Below are positions 23,801 to 33,980 of a stretch of DNA of 64,000 bases, one piece after another; the first letter of the stretch is position 1, and every line of letters begins with the position of its first letter. The notes beneath the pieces were generated by a model. It saw only the letters and a program-made list of their open reading frames with translations, did no database searches and had not been told where the DNA came from. This stretch comes from Opisthocomus hoazin (Eukaryota > Chordata > Aves > Opisthocomiformes > Opisthocomidae), in contig NC_134431.1 in the NCBI RefSeq assembly GCF_030867145.1, positions 8,695,089-8,759,088 on the forward strand. The letters are read 5' to 3'. A program made the position numbers and the translations under genes.

Positions 23801-26800
23801 GGATGTTAAGGCGAGTGGGACGCCGGGCAGCCTGGGTTTTGCGTGGGGTGTCCCGTGGGGATGCTGGGCTGGACCTGCGGCTCCTGCCTGCTTCCCTGGC
23901 GGCTATCTGGCCTCTCACTGATGATTTTTCTTCTCTACAGGGGAGACCTCACTCCAGATGAAGTCGTTAACCTCGTAAATCAGGGACTACAGGATGGAGA
24001 AAGGGATTTCCGCATCAAAGCCAGGTCTATTCTATGCTGCATGCGCCATATGCCAAGTAATGTATTGCAGCTCCCCTGCTGCTCTGCTCCCCTTCCCTGA
24101 CGCGTGGCGGGGGGTGACATCCCCTGGGTTCAGGTCCCCACAGAAATGTGGGGAAAGCCCCGGTCCCACGGCCCTGGGTCCGATGCGGGACCAGACAGTG
24201 CTGAGGAGGAGCAGCTCTTTCCTCTGCTCCCTGACCTGTGGGGAAAGGGTCTGCTGGATGCGAGAGTGGGGGTCTGTGGGTACAACCAGTGTCTGAAAGG
24301 TCTTGCTAGTGAGGCAAAGCGGGCTGGCTCTTCTCTCCTCTCCTGGGGGAGGTGTGATTTCTGCTCATACCTCGCTCCCTGCCTGAAGGCTGGAGCTCTC
24401 CTTGGGCCAGTTGAGGTCGTTGCCACAGCGAGCAGTTGCATCTGCTGTGGCTGTCTTGTGGGTCCGAGAGCAAATGTCCGCGGGAGGAGGACCAGGCGTG
24501 AGAGCTCACGCTTTCAGTGCTTGTGGTCACGCTGCTACAGCAGCATACTCCTTCATCGGCCCGGACCGCGGGTCAGCCAGAGAATCCAGTCCGCTGGCTG
24601 GAGCCTCTGCTGGTTTAAGATGAAAACATGAGTAAAATGTACTTAAATCACACACATAAATTATTTTTTATAAAATCAGCAGCTCTGAACTTCATCAGTA
24701 ACAGGTGCTGTGACATAGAATGGGGAGAAAACCCAATTTCCAGTGTTTCATTGGGCTGCTGAGTTCTGTGAGCGTCTTCCTCTAGGGAAAGATGCAGTCA
24801 GAGCGGGGTTGTATGGCATGTAGCTGTCTCATATGAAGACTTTGTTATGAATATCTTCATATCTCACAACAGTTTTATGTAGGCTTAGTAGAGTAGATGG
24901 CGGAAAGATGTTTGCTAATGAGCACGTGGTTAATTTGTGTCTAGAAAAGAGAAAAACTCTGTTCTTGGAAACTGGGAGATTTGAGAGCGGGGTGTTTTCC
25001 TGCCTGCACAATCAACCCTAAACAATACTTTGAAAACTTGTCTCTTAAATTTCTGGTTTCTAGGAAAAAACCTTTTTTCTTTGTAGAAACTAGAGAGCTG
25101 TAAGGCAGCGTCACACTTGTCTGCAGTCACAGTCCTGGCCACGGCACAGGTGGCCCAGGCAGAAGGTGGTGGGAGCCCCAAGGGCACGTGCAGCTTGTGC
25201 TTGCACCGCAGGAGGGATCGCTCCTGCAAGCAACCGAGCTGGCGTTCTCCTGCCTCTGTCCCAGGGCACCAACTCTTACCCAGAGCCAGTGATGCCCTGG
25301 ATAGGAGAGTCTTCGGCACCGCATTGGGGTGTGCTGCACAGTGAGGAACAACCCTACAATTTATGAAGTGTTGAGAGAAAGGCGGAGATGCCAGCCAGAA
25401 CCAGCTCGTTAAACTTAATAAAGTAATGGCTCTAATCTACTAAGTTGGAAACTGGTGAAAAAAGAAGACGAAATTGCACACATTTTTTTTGTGCTTGTAT
25501 GATTTGGGGATTGTACAGAGCAGGTGCCTGTTTATTGTTAACACTACAGCTATCTCTGTTTCTTGGCCTTTTTGCTAAGGGTAAGTGCTGTACGAGCTGG
25601 TAGATGCATGTCCTTTCTCAGCAGTTATCTGTCCTGATCAGAGATAACCCTGAAGTAGTCGTTGGCCATTTGTTACTTTACTCTGTCACTGACGCCAAGA
25701 GGATAAAACTTTGCAAGTGATAAAGGTCAGCTTCTGGGAGGCTGACCAGCCTCTTCCCACCAGGAGCAGCATCCATCATCTCGTCTGAGGGAGCTGTGGA
25801 TGCTCTGCAAGCAGGGCAGGGCTGGCTGTTGTGCAGGGTCCCCTGAGATCCCCCCCAGCCCTAACTCCTCCGTGACACAGCACGTCCGAGGGGCTGGTTC
25901 CTCCCTTTGCCTCCCCTTGCCCAGCCCGGGACACGGTGACAGCTCAGGAGCGAGTTGAGGCATCTCTCCCATGCACCATGCTACAGCACCTGGGCTGTGC
26001 AGTTCACCTTACCTCGGGCCAACTGCAGGCATCACCACTCTTTGGAGGTTTTTTCTTCCCCCCCCCCCCCCCCCGAGTGAGCAGAAAGACATGATGAGAG
26101 ATCTTTTATAGCTGGTAAACGCATTTGATTTCCCTTTCACTATTGATGGACTAATCAGTTGGCACTTTTATTTGCCTGAAGATGGCAGACCTTTCAAGGA
26201 GTTTGTTACCTTTCTTTCTGAGGGTCAAATTTTAGGAAAGACCAAAGAAAGTAGCTCTAGCCTTCTAGTTATAGGACCAGGGTTTATTTAGAAAAATGCT
26301 GAAGGTGCAGCCCTTATGAGTGCTTTTTCCTGATCCCTGGCGCTGTCTCTTCCAGGCTGGTCTCCGGAGGTGGTGGAGCTCTGCAAGAAGTATCGAAACA
26401 ACTCTGTGGTGGCCATAGACCTGGCTGGGGATGAGTCCCTGAAGGTGGAGAATTCCTCTGAGCATAAGAAGGCTTACGAGGTTTGTTGAGTAAGCTTCTT
26501 AAAATAAACTAAAAGAAAAACATATATTGAGGGAATGTGCGTGAGGGGACACACAGTACGTTGTTCAGACTACCAACAGCTGGGATAGCTTAAAAATTCA
26601 TTGCAGCTATTAAAAACATGCAGTTAAATAGCAAAAGTATTTGTTTATATTTCCAAACTGATTAATGGCAGGCATCACTGCTTAAACATGGCCTTATTCA
26701 TGCTTTATATTGCTTAGACATGGCCTAATCCTGCCTGAGCTCCGTGCCTGGAGCTGGGCATGCAACCCTGTACCGCTGAGGGCATTGCGGGTGGCGTGGA

Positions 26801-28077
26801 GCTGGTGTCCCCCCAGCAGCACCCCGCTGCTGTCGGCTGGGGTCTGCCTCTGGGGCTGTGCGAAACCATGGCCGAGGGTGGAAGAGACTGGCCTTTCCAG
26901 TCTGCAGCTGGCAGCAATCACCCATAGAGCGGAGAAGAATCTGCATGTTTGAAGTGCTTTTATCTGATCATCTCAAATGCAAATGCTGGAATGGCTTCAG
27001 GAACCTGATCCGAGACTCTCAGTAGACCTCAGCGCTTCGAAGCGGCTGGAAGGGAAAGCTTTGTGCCCTGCTCTTCTTTGCTGGTGGGAGTTTGGGGTTG
27101 TTGGTCCCCTGCATCAGTGGGAGAGGAGGTTGTGCACCATCACGGCCAGAAAGGATGGTGGTTTGTGAGCAATGCTCAGGGCTGAAGCGACACGAGGCTT
27201 TCTTGGGGTCTTTGTCCCCATCATCAGGAGCCGACGCAAGGTCCGGCTGTTCTCCTGCACCGTGCGGAATGAACTGAGTGGCTATAAACTGAGAGGTGGG
27301 CACAGGGTTGTATTAACTGACAGGTGGGCGCAGCTCATCCTGCCCTGGTGTGCTGGCAGCACCCAGGTCCAGACTCCTCTGTCTGGAGGATGTGTCTTGG
27401 CCCCATGCTGGGGGCTTGCCCAGGCTCCGAGATGCTGAGGCAAACCCCGCTCCTGACCATCGGCCCCTCCTGGCCTGCGTGGCAGGGAAGTGCTGCCCCA
27501 CTGCTGCTACGCTCCACGGGGTACGTAATGCGTCCAGGGAAATCGGAGAGACTCGTGATTCCCTTGGGCTGGGACAGGCACGTTCTGCCTGGGAGCGCTC
27601 GCGGCTGCTGGAGGGGAAGGGGCAGATAACAGCAAAAACTCTATGGTGGCTGCTGGCTGTGGAGGAGCACTGGGGCAGAAGCGTACGGCCAAGGATCCCA
27701 GGACCACCATATCCTTGGAGGAGAAGCCAAGGGAAGCACCATGTGTCCTTGGACAATTGGTTTGAAAAGGGGATTTCACCGCTCCATGGAAGTCCGTGGA
27801 TGGATGTTAAATACAAGCTCCCTCCTGGATGCAGTGGATGGGGGGTCAGGCTTCAGTAGGCAGGAGTGTTGGTGGGATGTCCTGGTATCTGTGGTGTTCC
27901 AAATCTGTCTGCTTGTATCCCTGGCTCCTGCTGGGATAGCTAGGGATGCCTGTCATGGCGGTGGAGGAACAAGAGCTTCTAGTTTGTCTTCATCCCACGT
28001 AGAAACAAGTGCTGGTGCGAGTCTGTCTCTCTTCTTGGTCTGGTAATTTGGCCAGAGGGACTTTGTTATTTCAAAAG

Positions 28078-28120
<43 letters not shown>

Positions 28121-31100
28121 GCTGTTTGGAAAAAATCAACAGTCACTTAAATGTAGGGAGCACAGAGTGCCTTCCAGGTCAGTGCACACAGGGCTTCTCT
28201 GTAGCTGCCCCAGAGAGAGCCTGGCCTGACCTTTGCTGCACCTGAGTGTGCAGCACATCAGGAGCTCAAAATTAAGTAACTGAAAAAAATCACGAGCGCA
28301 AAGCCCTGAAGGAGTGCCTGGGAAGAGCGTCTGCTGCGAGACAGGGCTTGCAGCCCGGCTGCTGCCGCCAGCTGGGTGGCCCTTCTCCAGCAAGCTGGGA
28401 GCCGGGCTGCCCTCGACGCTGTGTGGCTTCCCAAAGCCCGGGTGGTCTGCAGTCACCCTGGCAAGGGGCTGTGGAGACCATCTCAAAATTCCGCCAAAGC
28501 TGCACCCACAGGGTGCTCCTGGGTGGGCTGCCTCCGTCCCCAGCCCCTCACGGGAGGGAGGTGCTGGGTGTCAGAGCATCGCTTCACCTCTGCGCCGGGG
28601 GCTTTCAGCTGCTCCTGTTGGCTGCAGTGGCCAAAAAGGCCAAAAAGGTAAAAGTTTCAAGGACAGGAATTGCTGCAAGGTTCACGCAGAAGGGCAGGTG
28701 GGTGGAGGAAGGGGAGCTTCGAGCTTGTTGCTCTCTGGAGAGGAGGCAGCGGTGAGCTCACCCGGTATTAAAAGACCCTGAGGAGTCTGGCTGGGCTCCA
28801 CGGGAAGGTAACCAGGCTTTCTACGTTTCTCTGCCTGTGGTGTTACCGAGCTCATCTCTCGCAGCCTGTGCTACAGCAGTGAGCATGCAACTCTTGGGGT
28901 GCGCGGCTTGTGGTTTGGGGGCTCTTTATGCAGAGCTCTGTTGCTCCCGCTCGCTGTGTCCTCAAGAGCGGTGCAGCCCAGGGCATTGCTGACCTTGCTG
29001 CGGGTGGTGGGACAGGAGCGTGTCCTCTCTTGCTTTGCAGGAAGCTGAAAGATGCGGGATTCATCGCACCGTCCACGCTGGGGAAGCCGGCCCGGCTGCC
29101 ATGATCAAGGAGGTACGAGAAGCTCGGAGCAGAGAGAGGGGCAGGGGTGGGAAGTGCCCCTGCATCCCCTGCACTGGGGAGAGCAGAGCCCGTGTCCTCT
29201 CCGTATGGGTAACAGAGCAAGTATCGGGGACCCAGACACAGGTCTGGCCCCAACGGCTCAGCGAAGGATCTCCCTGGAGCTGGCTCACCAGTGTGGGCTG
29301 CACCCGTGGTGGGCAGGGATCCCTGGGCAGGCAGGAGCTGAGCTCGTGCTTGGAGGCTGTACGTGGTTTTCCCATGCTCTCTAGGCAGTTTATCTCCTGA
29401 AGGCCGAGCGCATTGGCCATGGCTACCACGTCCTGGAGGATCCTGAGCTCTACAAGGAGCTGTTGAGAGCAAAGATGCATTTCGAGGTAAGGATGTGCGG
29501 TGGGAGGGTGACAGCCAGGTAGCTGCTGTCCGAGTGGAAAATCAGCCCTCGGTTGGGCTGCGCTACAGCCAGAGACACGACCTGACCCCCAAACGCTGAC
29601 CATGTGTACGGTGACGTTGCCATTGAACCTGGATGACTAAAGCTCTGCAGCAAAAATGGTGGGGACAGCTGGCTGTTTGCTGGGATCTTTGCTGCAAGCA
29701 CAACAGCTTGCAGGAGGTGTGTAACAGAGAAATGGATTCTGTGCTGGCTGAGGATAAATTTTGGGCAGCTTGTTCGCTAATTTATATACCTCAAGCCTGC
29801 AGGCTTCTCCTCCTGCAAATCCAGCTGCTGCACTGGAACCTGTCTGGGTGGAGGGTGGGAGTGCCTGGGAGTTACTGTGCATGGGCAGTTTTCCTTGGCT
29901 TTTCCCCAGAATGGTGTATCCAACTAATACATGGAGTATATATGTGCATACTTACTGCCAGTGGTTTCTTCGCCGTGGTTGACACATGGCAATGGCTGGC
30001 TGGCCATGGCAAATAGCCCACCGGCTCCTGCCGCTGTCACGCAGGCTGTGGGCTCTCTTCCGTGTCCTGGGACGTGCACCGCTCCATCGGAGCAGCGCTG
30101 AGGGGCAGCTGGGAACAAAGCTCTGAACCTGTATCTGGCTTTACCAGCGTGCTTAGCTATCTGTGTTCACAGCTGGGGTTCAGATCTGCATGGCTGACTC
30201 TGGATCTCGTGTTTAACTCCCCCAAACAGGTCTGCCCTTGGTCCAGTTATCTCACTGGAGCATGTCTTCCGGACTTCGGGAAACACCCCGTAGCGCAGTA
30301 AGACTTCTCAGTAATGTGCAATCTTAAACTGATCACCCCAAATCCTGGTTATTTACAGCTGCTTTATTGTTTTGCAAAGGTAACACAAATGTAACCACTT
30401 AGAAAACATGTGGTATATCCTCGCCCTTTGGCGCGGAGGGGCCGGTGCAGCTGCAGGGGGTGCGGGGTCCCTCGGGGGGGCTGTCCTGTCCCTCCTGCCC
30501 CTGCTCTGCGCTCCGGGGCGTGAGGTCCCGCACACCGGCCGTTAGCCCTGGGTTGTGGGAGAGAGCTGCGGTTGCCGAACCTCTAAGGGATGCCCCGCTC
30601 CTCTCCACCGGAGAAGCCGATCGGTGCGGAGCGGTGGTGAGCCGAGCCGAGCCCTGTGTTTGTGTCCAGCAAGGCAAGCTGCCCGGACAGCTGCCACCTC
30701 TTTGCTCTTACTGCGCTTCGCCCCGAGGAGCGCGCGACCAGTGCCGCATCCAGGGTTTTACCCGCCGGTTCAACCCAATTTCCTTACAGATTTAGGAAGG
30801 ATCGCGCTAACTATTCTATCAACACGGATGACCCCCTCATCTTTAACTCCAATATTGACAAGGATTACAGCATAGTGAAGGACTACATGGGCTTCACTGA
30901 AGAGGAGTTCAAGAGAGTGGTAAGTCGGTCTCGGCTGGGTGCTCTGCTGATGTCCTGGTGCTGCCCACAACAACAAACTGTTTTTCTTTATAAGCTGAAG
31001 AATTTTCCATGGAAATCAGAAAATCCTGCACTGGCTTTGTAAGCAGGCGGCTGAGGGGGGCTGGGCTGGCTGGAGGGGTGCTGGCAGTGCTGCGGGGAGC

Positions 31101-32300
31101 TGGGGGATGTGGGTGCAGGGTGGGCTCTGCGGGGGCTGCGTCACCGGGGCTGGCAGCTTCGCGCTTCACGGGGAACAGTTCAGAGTGGAAATTGTCCACT
31201 GATGTCCTCACAGCAGGTCTGAGCAGTAAGGCAGGAAGGTGCCTGTTGCTTTTTTTTTTTCTGGGTTTGGAATTGCAGGTAGGTTATTCCAAGGCCTGGC
31301 CCAGGAATTAGCAAGACTGAGCAGGTTCAGAAGTGCTTGCAGTTTTGGCGTGTATAACATGAGTATGCAACAACAGAGCTGGAAACAAAGTGACTGGTGG
31401 CTTCGGTTTTGGCACACACAGTCATTTATGTGTCTTGATTACATCCTTGACTTTCTAATTACTCACCCAAGATGGAAAGACAGGAGAATTGTTGGGACTT
31501 TGATGTAACTGCTTGCCAAGCGAACCTTTCCTGGTTTGCGCTGAGAGTCGTGCTCAGCACTTTCACCTGCGTGGCTCCCAAGATATTTGCTTGGATTGGG
31601 AAGTGCAGGATGCGCTTTACAAGAGAGCATCAGTCCTGCTCTCGGCTCTGGCTGGAGGAACAAGTCCCCTGCTCCTCCAGACATCACTCTCTGGGTCTGG
31701 AAGGGGGAACAAGGGCAGCTCTGAGCTCTGGGGTCCTGGATACGCGGCTGTTCTGCTGCCAGCTGTCCTCTTCTGCTCTTGGGAAGACCAGGCTGTTCCT
31801 GTGTAATAAAATAAAGGTCGAATGAGCAGGTAGCGTTGCACAGCCAGGCTGGGTCCCAGCAGCAGCCCATCAGGCTGCCACCACCGCTGTGCTGGGAGAG
31901 GCTCTTGTCCAAAGGGGAGCCGGCAATGTAGGGACAGGTCTAAAGCACGTATCCTAAAAACTCCAAAGTATTGAAAGACTTTTGCTTTGTGCCTGCGTCG
32001 TTCCTCTTGGGACTGTTGCTAGTGATGGCAGAGCAGTTGCGCTGTAAAAAGAGGCGGTGGAAATGCATTTCAGAGTGGAAACTTTACACTCTCCCTCACC
32101 TGCTGCTGCTCAGAGCCAGATGTTGCCATGTGCGCAACCACGTGTTCATGCCTGATGTGTCTTAATGCCTCCCTTGTGTTCCCCCTCTGTCTCCCCAGAA
32201 CATCAACGCAGCTCAGTCCAGCTTCTTACCGGAGAAAGAAAAGCAGGAACTGCTGGACACACTGTATGAAGCCTATGGGATGGTCCCCAGCGCATCGTGA
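11827..32300 (+). CDS. ADA: Adenosine deaminase, split gene, 11 coding exons
   Basis: The coding segments are 11827-11862, 19343-19404, 22682-22804, 22940-23083, 23941-24056, 26356-26480, 29041-29112, 29385-29486, 30230-30297, 30790-30919 and 32199-32300. Together they give 1,080 bases, 359 residues plus stop; human ADA has 363. The enzyme hydrolyses adenosine and 2'-deoxyadenosine to inosine and deoxyinosine in purine salvage, in the cytosol and also bound at the cell surface. It is a zinc TIM-barrel amidohydrolase. Visible active-site residues are HVH at 16-18, Gly185, His214 and Glu217 in HAGE, His238, and Asp296-Asp297. Exon lengths match human for exons 2-5, 7, 8 and 10; exon 6 is one codon shorter and exon 9 one codon longer. 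All introns begin GT and end AG, and the frame is unbroken. No pseudogene signs are seen. The last human coding residues (in exon 12) have no counterpart because the stop falls in exon 11. Confidence 0.98.
12121..12172 (+). repeat. 20-bp tandem repeat, 2.6 copies
   Basis: Two adjacent 20-bp units (12,121-12,140 and 12,141-12,160) begin CGGCATCCCGCCCGTT and differ at one base. A partial third copy follows. The repeat lies in the downstream half of the ADA CpG island, about 260 bp into intron 1. Confidence 0.9.
14640..14940 (+). other. Internal CpG-rich block in ADA intron 1
   Basis: CpG density is clearly higher here than in the flanking intron sequence, including CGCGATGGCCG and GCGCGGGTGCG words and a run of nine G near 14,799-14,808. 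It could be an internal regulatory element, an alternative promoter, or a GC-rich patch of no function. No exon is recognised in it. Confidence 0.35.
19343..19404 (+). CDS. ADA: ADA exon 2 (residues 13-33)
   Basis: The 62-bp exon has the same length as human exon 2. It encodes the first barrel strand with the VELHVHLDG motif; His16 and His18 are zinc ligands and Asp20 contributes to substrate binding. The acceptor is TTATTGCAG and the donor GTGAGT. The last codon is split AG|G. Confidence 0.98.
19405..22681 (+). other. ADA: ADA intron 2
   Basis: This 3.3-kb intron has no recognised exon, repeat family or RNA gene. The longer open frames in it are chance frames in moderately GC-rich sequence. 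Confidence 0.8.
22682..22804 (+). CDS. ADA: ADA exon 3 (residues 33-74)
   Basis: The 123-bp exon equals human exon 3 in length. It encodes the helical lid after the first strand, from KRGVPLP to FNYYMPAIA, close to the human segment. The acceptor is CACTTTCAG and the donor GTAAGT. The Ala74 codon is split GC|G across the 135-bp intron 3. Confidence 0.98.
22940..23083 (+). CDS. ADA: ADA exon 4 (residues 75-122)
   Basis: The 144-bp exon is identical in length to human exon 4. It encodes the second strand region with the well-conserved [13 protein letters not shown] block (residues 98-110). The acceptor is TCCCTGCAG and the donor GTGAGT, with Glu122 split GA|G. Confidence 0.98.
23084..23940 (+). 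other. ADA: ADA intron 4
   Basis: This 857-bp intron shows no feature beyond its splice sites. Confidence 0.85.
23941..24056 (+). CDS. ADA: ADA exon 5 (residues 122-161)
   Basis: The 116-bp exon matches the human length. It carries TPDEVV and GERDF, corresponding to the human segment from Pro126 to Asp143 that contacts dipeptidyl peptidase 4 (CD26), and then [13 protein letters not shown]. The acceptor is TTCTCTACAG and the donor GTAATG. The codon for Ser161 is split A|GC. Confidence 0.98.
24057..26355 (+). other. ADA: ADA intron 5
   Basis: This 2.3-kb intron contains a 17-base poly(C) run at 26,058-26,074 following a T-rich stretch, and a closely spaced inverted pair of GATA-type words at 25,624-25,648. 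Nothing else is recognised. Confidence 0.8.
26058..26074 (+). repeat. Poly(C) run, 17 bases
   Basis: An uninterrupted run of C follows a T-rich stretch in ADA intron 5, about 280 bp before exon 6. The exact length of such homopolymers is often unreliable in assemblies. Confidence 0.9.
26356..26480 (+). CDS. ADA: ADA exon 6 (residues 161-202)
   Basis: The 125-bp exon is one codon shorter than the 128-bp human exon. It encodes VVELCKKY and AIDLAGDE; Gly185 corresponds to substrate-binding Gly184 of human. The loop after DLAGDE is divergent and holds the length difference. The acceptor is CTCTTCCAG and the donor GTTTGT. Confidence 0.97.
26481..29040 (+). other. ADA: ADA intron 6
   Basis: This 2.6-kb intron contains a poly(A) run of about 35 bases (28,082-28,116) and a short direct repeat of GGCCAAAAA near 28,630-28,648. 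No exon or named repeat is recognised. Confidence 0.8.
28082..28116 (+). repeat. Poly(A) run, about 35 bases
   Basis: This is an unusually long pure A tract for such a compact gene. I cannot match the sequence before it to any mRNA or retroelement, so it is recorded only as a homopolymer, and its length may be an assembly estimate. Confidence 0.85.
29041..29112 (+). CDS. ADA: ADA exon 7 (residues 203-226), catalytic HAGE
   Basis: The 72-bp exon is of identical length to human. It encodes [10 protein letters not shown] with zinc ligand His214 and catalytic Glu217, the general acid that protonates the purine ring. The acceptor is TGCTTTGCAG and the donor GTACGA; both junctions are phase 0. Confidence 0.98.
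29385..29486 (+). CDS. ADA: ADA exon 8 (residues 227-260)
   Basis: The 102-bp exon matches the human length. It encodes ERIGHGYH, with His238 acting on the zinc-bound water, followed by LEDPELY and MHFE. The acceptor is CTCTCTAG and the donor GTAAGG. It is separated from exon 7 by a 272-bp intron. Confidence 0.98.
29487..30229 (+). other. ADA: ADA intron 8
   Basis: This 743-bp intron shows no recognised feature. Confidence 0.85.
30230..30297 (+). CDS. ADA: ADA exon 9 (residues 261-283)
   Basis: The 68-bp exon is one codon longer than the 65-bp human exon. It encodes [10 protein letters not shown] followed by a variable loop (from LPDF to HPVA) where the extra residue lies. The acceptor is CCCAAACAG and the donor GTAAGA, with Gln283 split CA|A. 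Confidence 0.96.
30298..30789 (+). other. ADA: ADA intron 9, GC-rich
   Basis: This 492-bp intron is rich in GC and CpG from about 30,425 to 30,780. No exon is recognised in it. The long open frames there follow from the base composition. Confidence 0.8.
30790..30919 (+). CDS. ADA: ADA exon 10 (residues 283-326)
   Basis: The 130-bp exon equals human exon 10. It encodes [12 protein letters not shown] with zinc ligand Asp296 and its neighbour Asp297, then [10 protein letters not shown]. The acceptor is TTTCCTTACAG and the donor GTAAGT. Confidence 0.98.
30920..32198 (+). other. ADA: ADA intron 10
   Basis: This 1.3-kb intron has a T run at about 31,249-31,260 and overlapping AATAAA words near 31,805-31,815. 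No exon or named repeat is recognised. Confidence 0.8.
32199..32300 (+). CDS. ADA: ADA exon 11, C-terminus and stop (residues 327-359)
   Basis: The exon opens with NINAA and SSFLPE, as in human, continues through [12 protein letters not shown] and ends VPSAS with TGA at 32,298-32,300. The acceptor is CTCCCCAG. In human a further splice after this point adds a few residues from exon 12. Here the frame stops before any convincing donor, so the C-terminus is slightly shorter. A weak GTGACC at 32,297 overlaps the stop and cannot be wholly excluded as a donor. Confidence 0.94.
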   Translation, partial: NINAAQSSFLPEKEKQELLDTLYEAYGMVPSAS

Positions 32301-33747
32301 CCCATCCCTGCGAGCCAGCGTGCAGCGGTGGCCCTTCTTCATGCGTGCTTGACTCTCCTCTGTGCTAGTGGGAGCACCGGGAGAAGGTGCCCGGAGCTGG
32401 TGTCTATGACTGGCACCCCTGTGTTAACCCTTACCGTGCTAACCAGAATCAGGCTATCACATACACCTACCTATTGCCCCAGCAAACTGTCTCCCAAATG
32501 GATATCCAGCTTCCTAACTTGCTGTTGTGCAAGCAGACCAAAACTGCCTCCTGGCCTGACTCCCTCCTCCATCTGCCAGGGTTTCTGTACTGCAGATGAG
32601 AACAGAAGAACCTCCCCCCTCTTCCCCTGCTTTATCTGTCCTGCCCCGCTGATGTGCCTAGCCCGTGTCTGCAGCGCAGAAATAACCACCTTTAACTGTG
32701 ACTGTGGCCTGGGTTAATCTTCACCTTTCTAGGAAAAGGTGTGTTAGTGCTGGCAGGGAATGAGCAGGCATTTCGGAATCAGAGGCTTTATTACCATCCC
32801 TGTGGGCAGAGAGATTTGTTCACAGCCATGTTTACCAAGGGTTAGTCTTGTACTAACAAGACTGGAAGAAGAGCAAGCTGGAAGCTGATGCTCTTGCCTG
32901 TGCATAGGTCTGAAGGACTTTTAAAAAAAAAAAAAACAAAAAAACAAAAAACAATTTTTTTTTAACTTTCTTTCTGGGATAAGGACTCCCATGTATCGGG
33001 CTCCCAACGTCCCTGCTGCAGAAGCGCGCATGTTGGGCTCAGGCTCCAGCTGTGCTCACAGCTGGCCATGATCGTGCTCACATGTGCATAGGAAGTTGGA
33101 ACATGATTTTACCATTTTGGGCCAAAATTTGCCTTCTGGGACTTTTCCCAGTTTTGTACTCATGCTGGAGAATTCCTGTGAACTGCAGTTTGCTCTTCCT
33201 CTATCTTTGTTTAGGACTTGGAAAAAACATGATTGATCCCCTGTTTTAACCATCTGCTCTCCACTTGACGTAATCTTTAGACATTTAAAACTAAATAAGT
33301 AAATTAATAAGCTAGGGCCCAATGTCACATGTTGACTCGGGTCCCATCCGAATCAATTCTCTCGCTCATCCACAACACTGGCTAGAAGTCAGATCTTCAG
33401 TTTGGTGGAGAATTTATACAGAAATACTCACCAAAATTTCTAAGCAGTTTTGGTGTATCATAGTATTTTTACTAAGTATGCAGTAGAGCCGTGCATCCAG
33501 AGAACAGACCATCATTTTCTTACGTGAGTGCGTGGTGTGCGTTAGCATCCCAGGTGTCTGCCAAGATGCTTGCTCCAAAGATACTATACCAAAAAGTTGC
33601 CTTTGACAGGGGGCCGTGGTCACCGTTACAACGGACAGCGTGTGAGGCTGCTCCAGTCTCAGCCAACAGCAACCGTGTCCTGGGAGTATTTCCATTCTTT
33701 CTGGGCTTCTTCTGAGTAAAAAACTCATCTCTTAAGTACATGGTGCA

Positions 33748-33775
33748 TATATATGCCTATATATATATATAGCTA
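33748..33775 (+). repeat. TA-rich microsatellite
   Basis: ATATATG is followed by about nine TA units and then GCTAGCTAG, within the ADA 3' UTR. Confidence 0.85.
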
Positions 33776-33952
33776 GCTAGATGGATATGAGAGAGTGAAT
33801 TTCTTACTTTTATAAAGCAAATGATAAAGCATCACTTTTAAGAACATGACTGCAGTAAGAACCAGGCTTTTTTGGATAATTTTTCTCCAAAAACTGTTTC
33901 TGAAAGAGAGTTGCTTGTTTGGATTCTGGACAGTTGATTGTTAATCCTGTTT

Positions 33953-33980
33953 AATAAAATAACAAATTTATATTAAATGG
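33953..33980 (+). terminator. ADA: ADA poly(A) signal and cleavage region
   Basis: A canonical AATAAA lies at 33,953-33,958 and is followed within about 30-45 bases by a T-rich element (TTTTGCCTTTCTG). This is the first well-formed signal I see after the stop codon. Cleavage would fall around 33,970-33,980. Confidence 0.75.

Larger units (their letters stand above)
32301..33980 (+). other. ADA: ADA 3' UTR
   Basis: About 1.65 kb lie from the stop codon to the poly(A) site. It contains an A-rich tract (32,923-32,954) directly followed by a run of nine T, able to fold back on itself, and a TA-rich microsatellite near 33,748-33,775. The end is set by the AATAAA at 33,953-33,958 and is therefore approximate. 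Confidence 0.75.

Noticed and set aside
31804-31815. AATAAA words in ADA intron 10 as an alternative poly(A) site
   Set aside because: No clear downstream U/GU-rich element, and use would remove the last coding exon. Not supported without transcript data.
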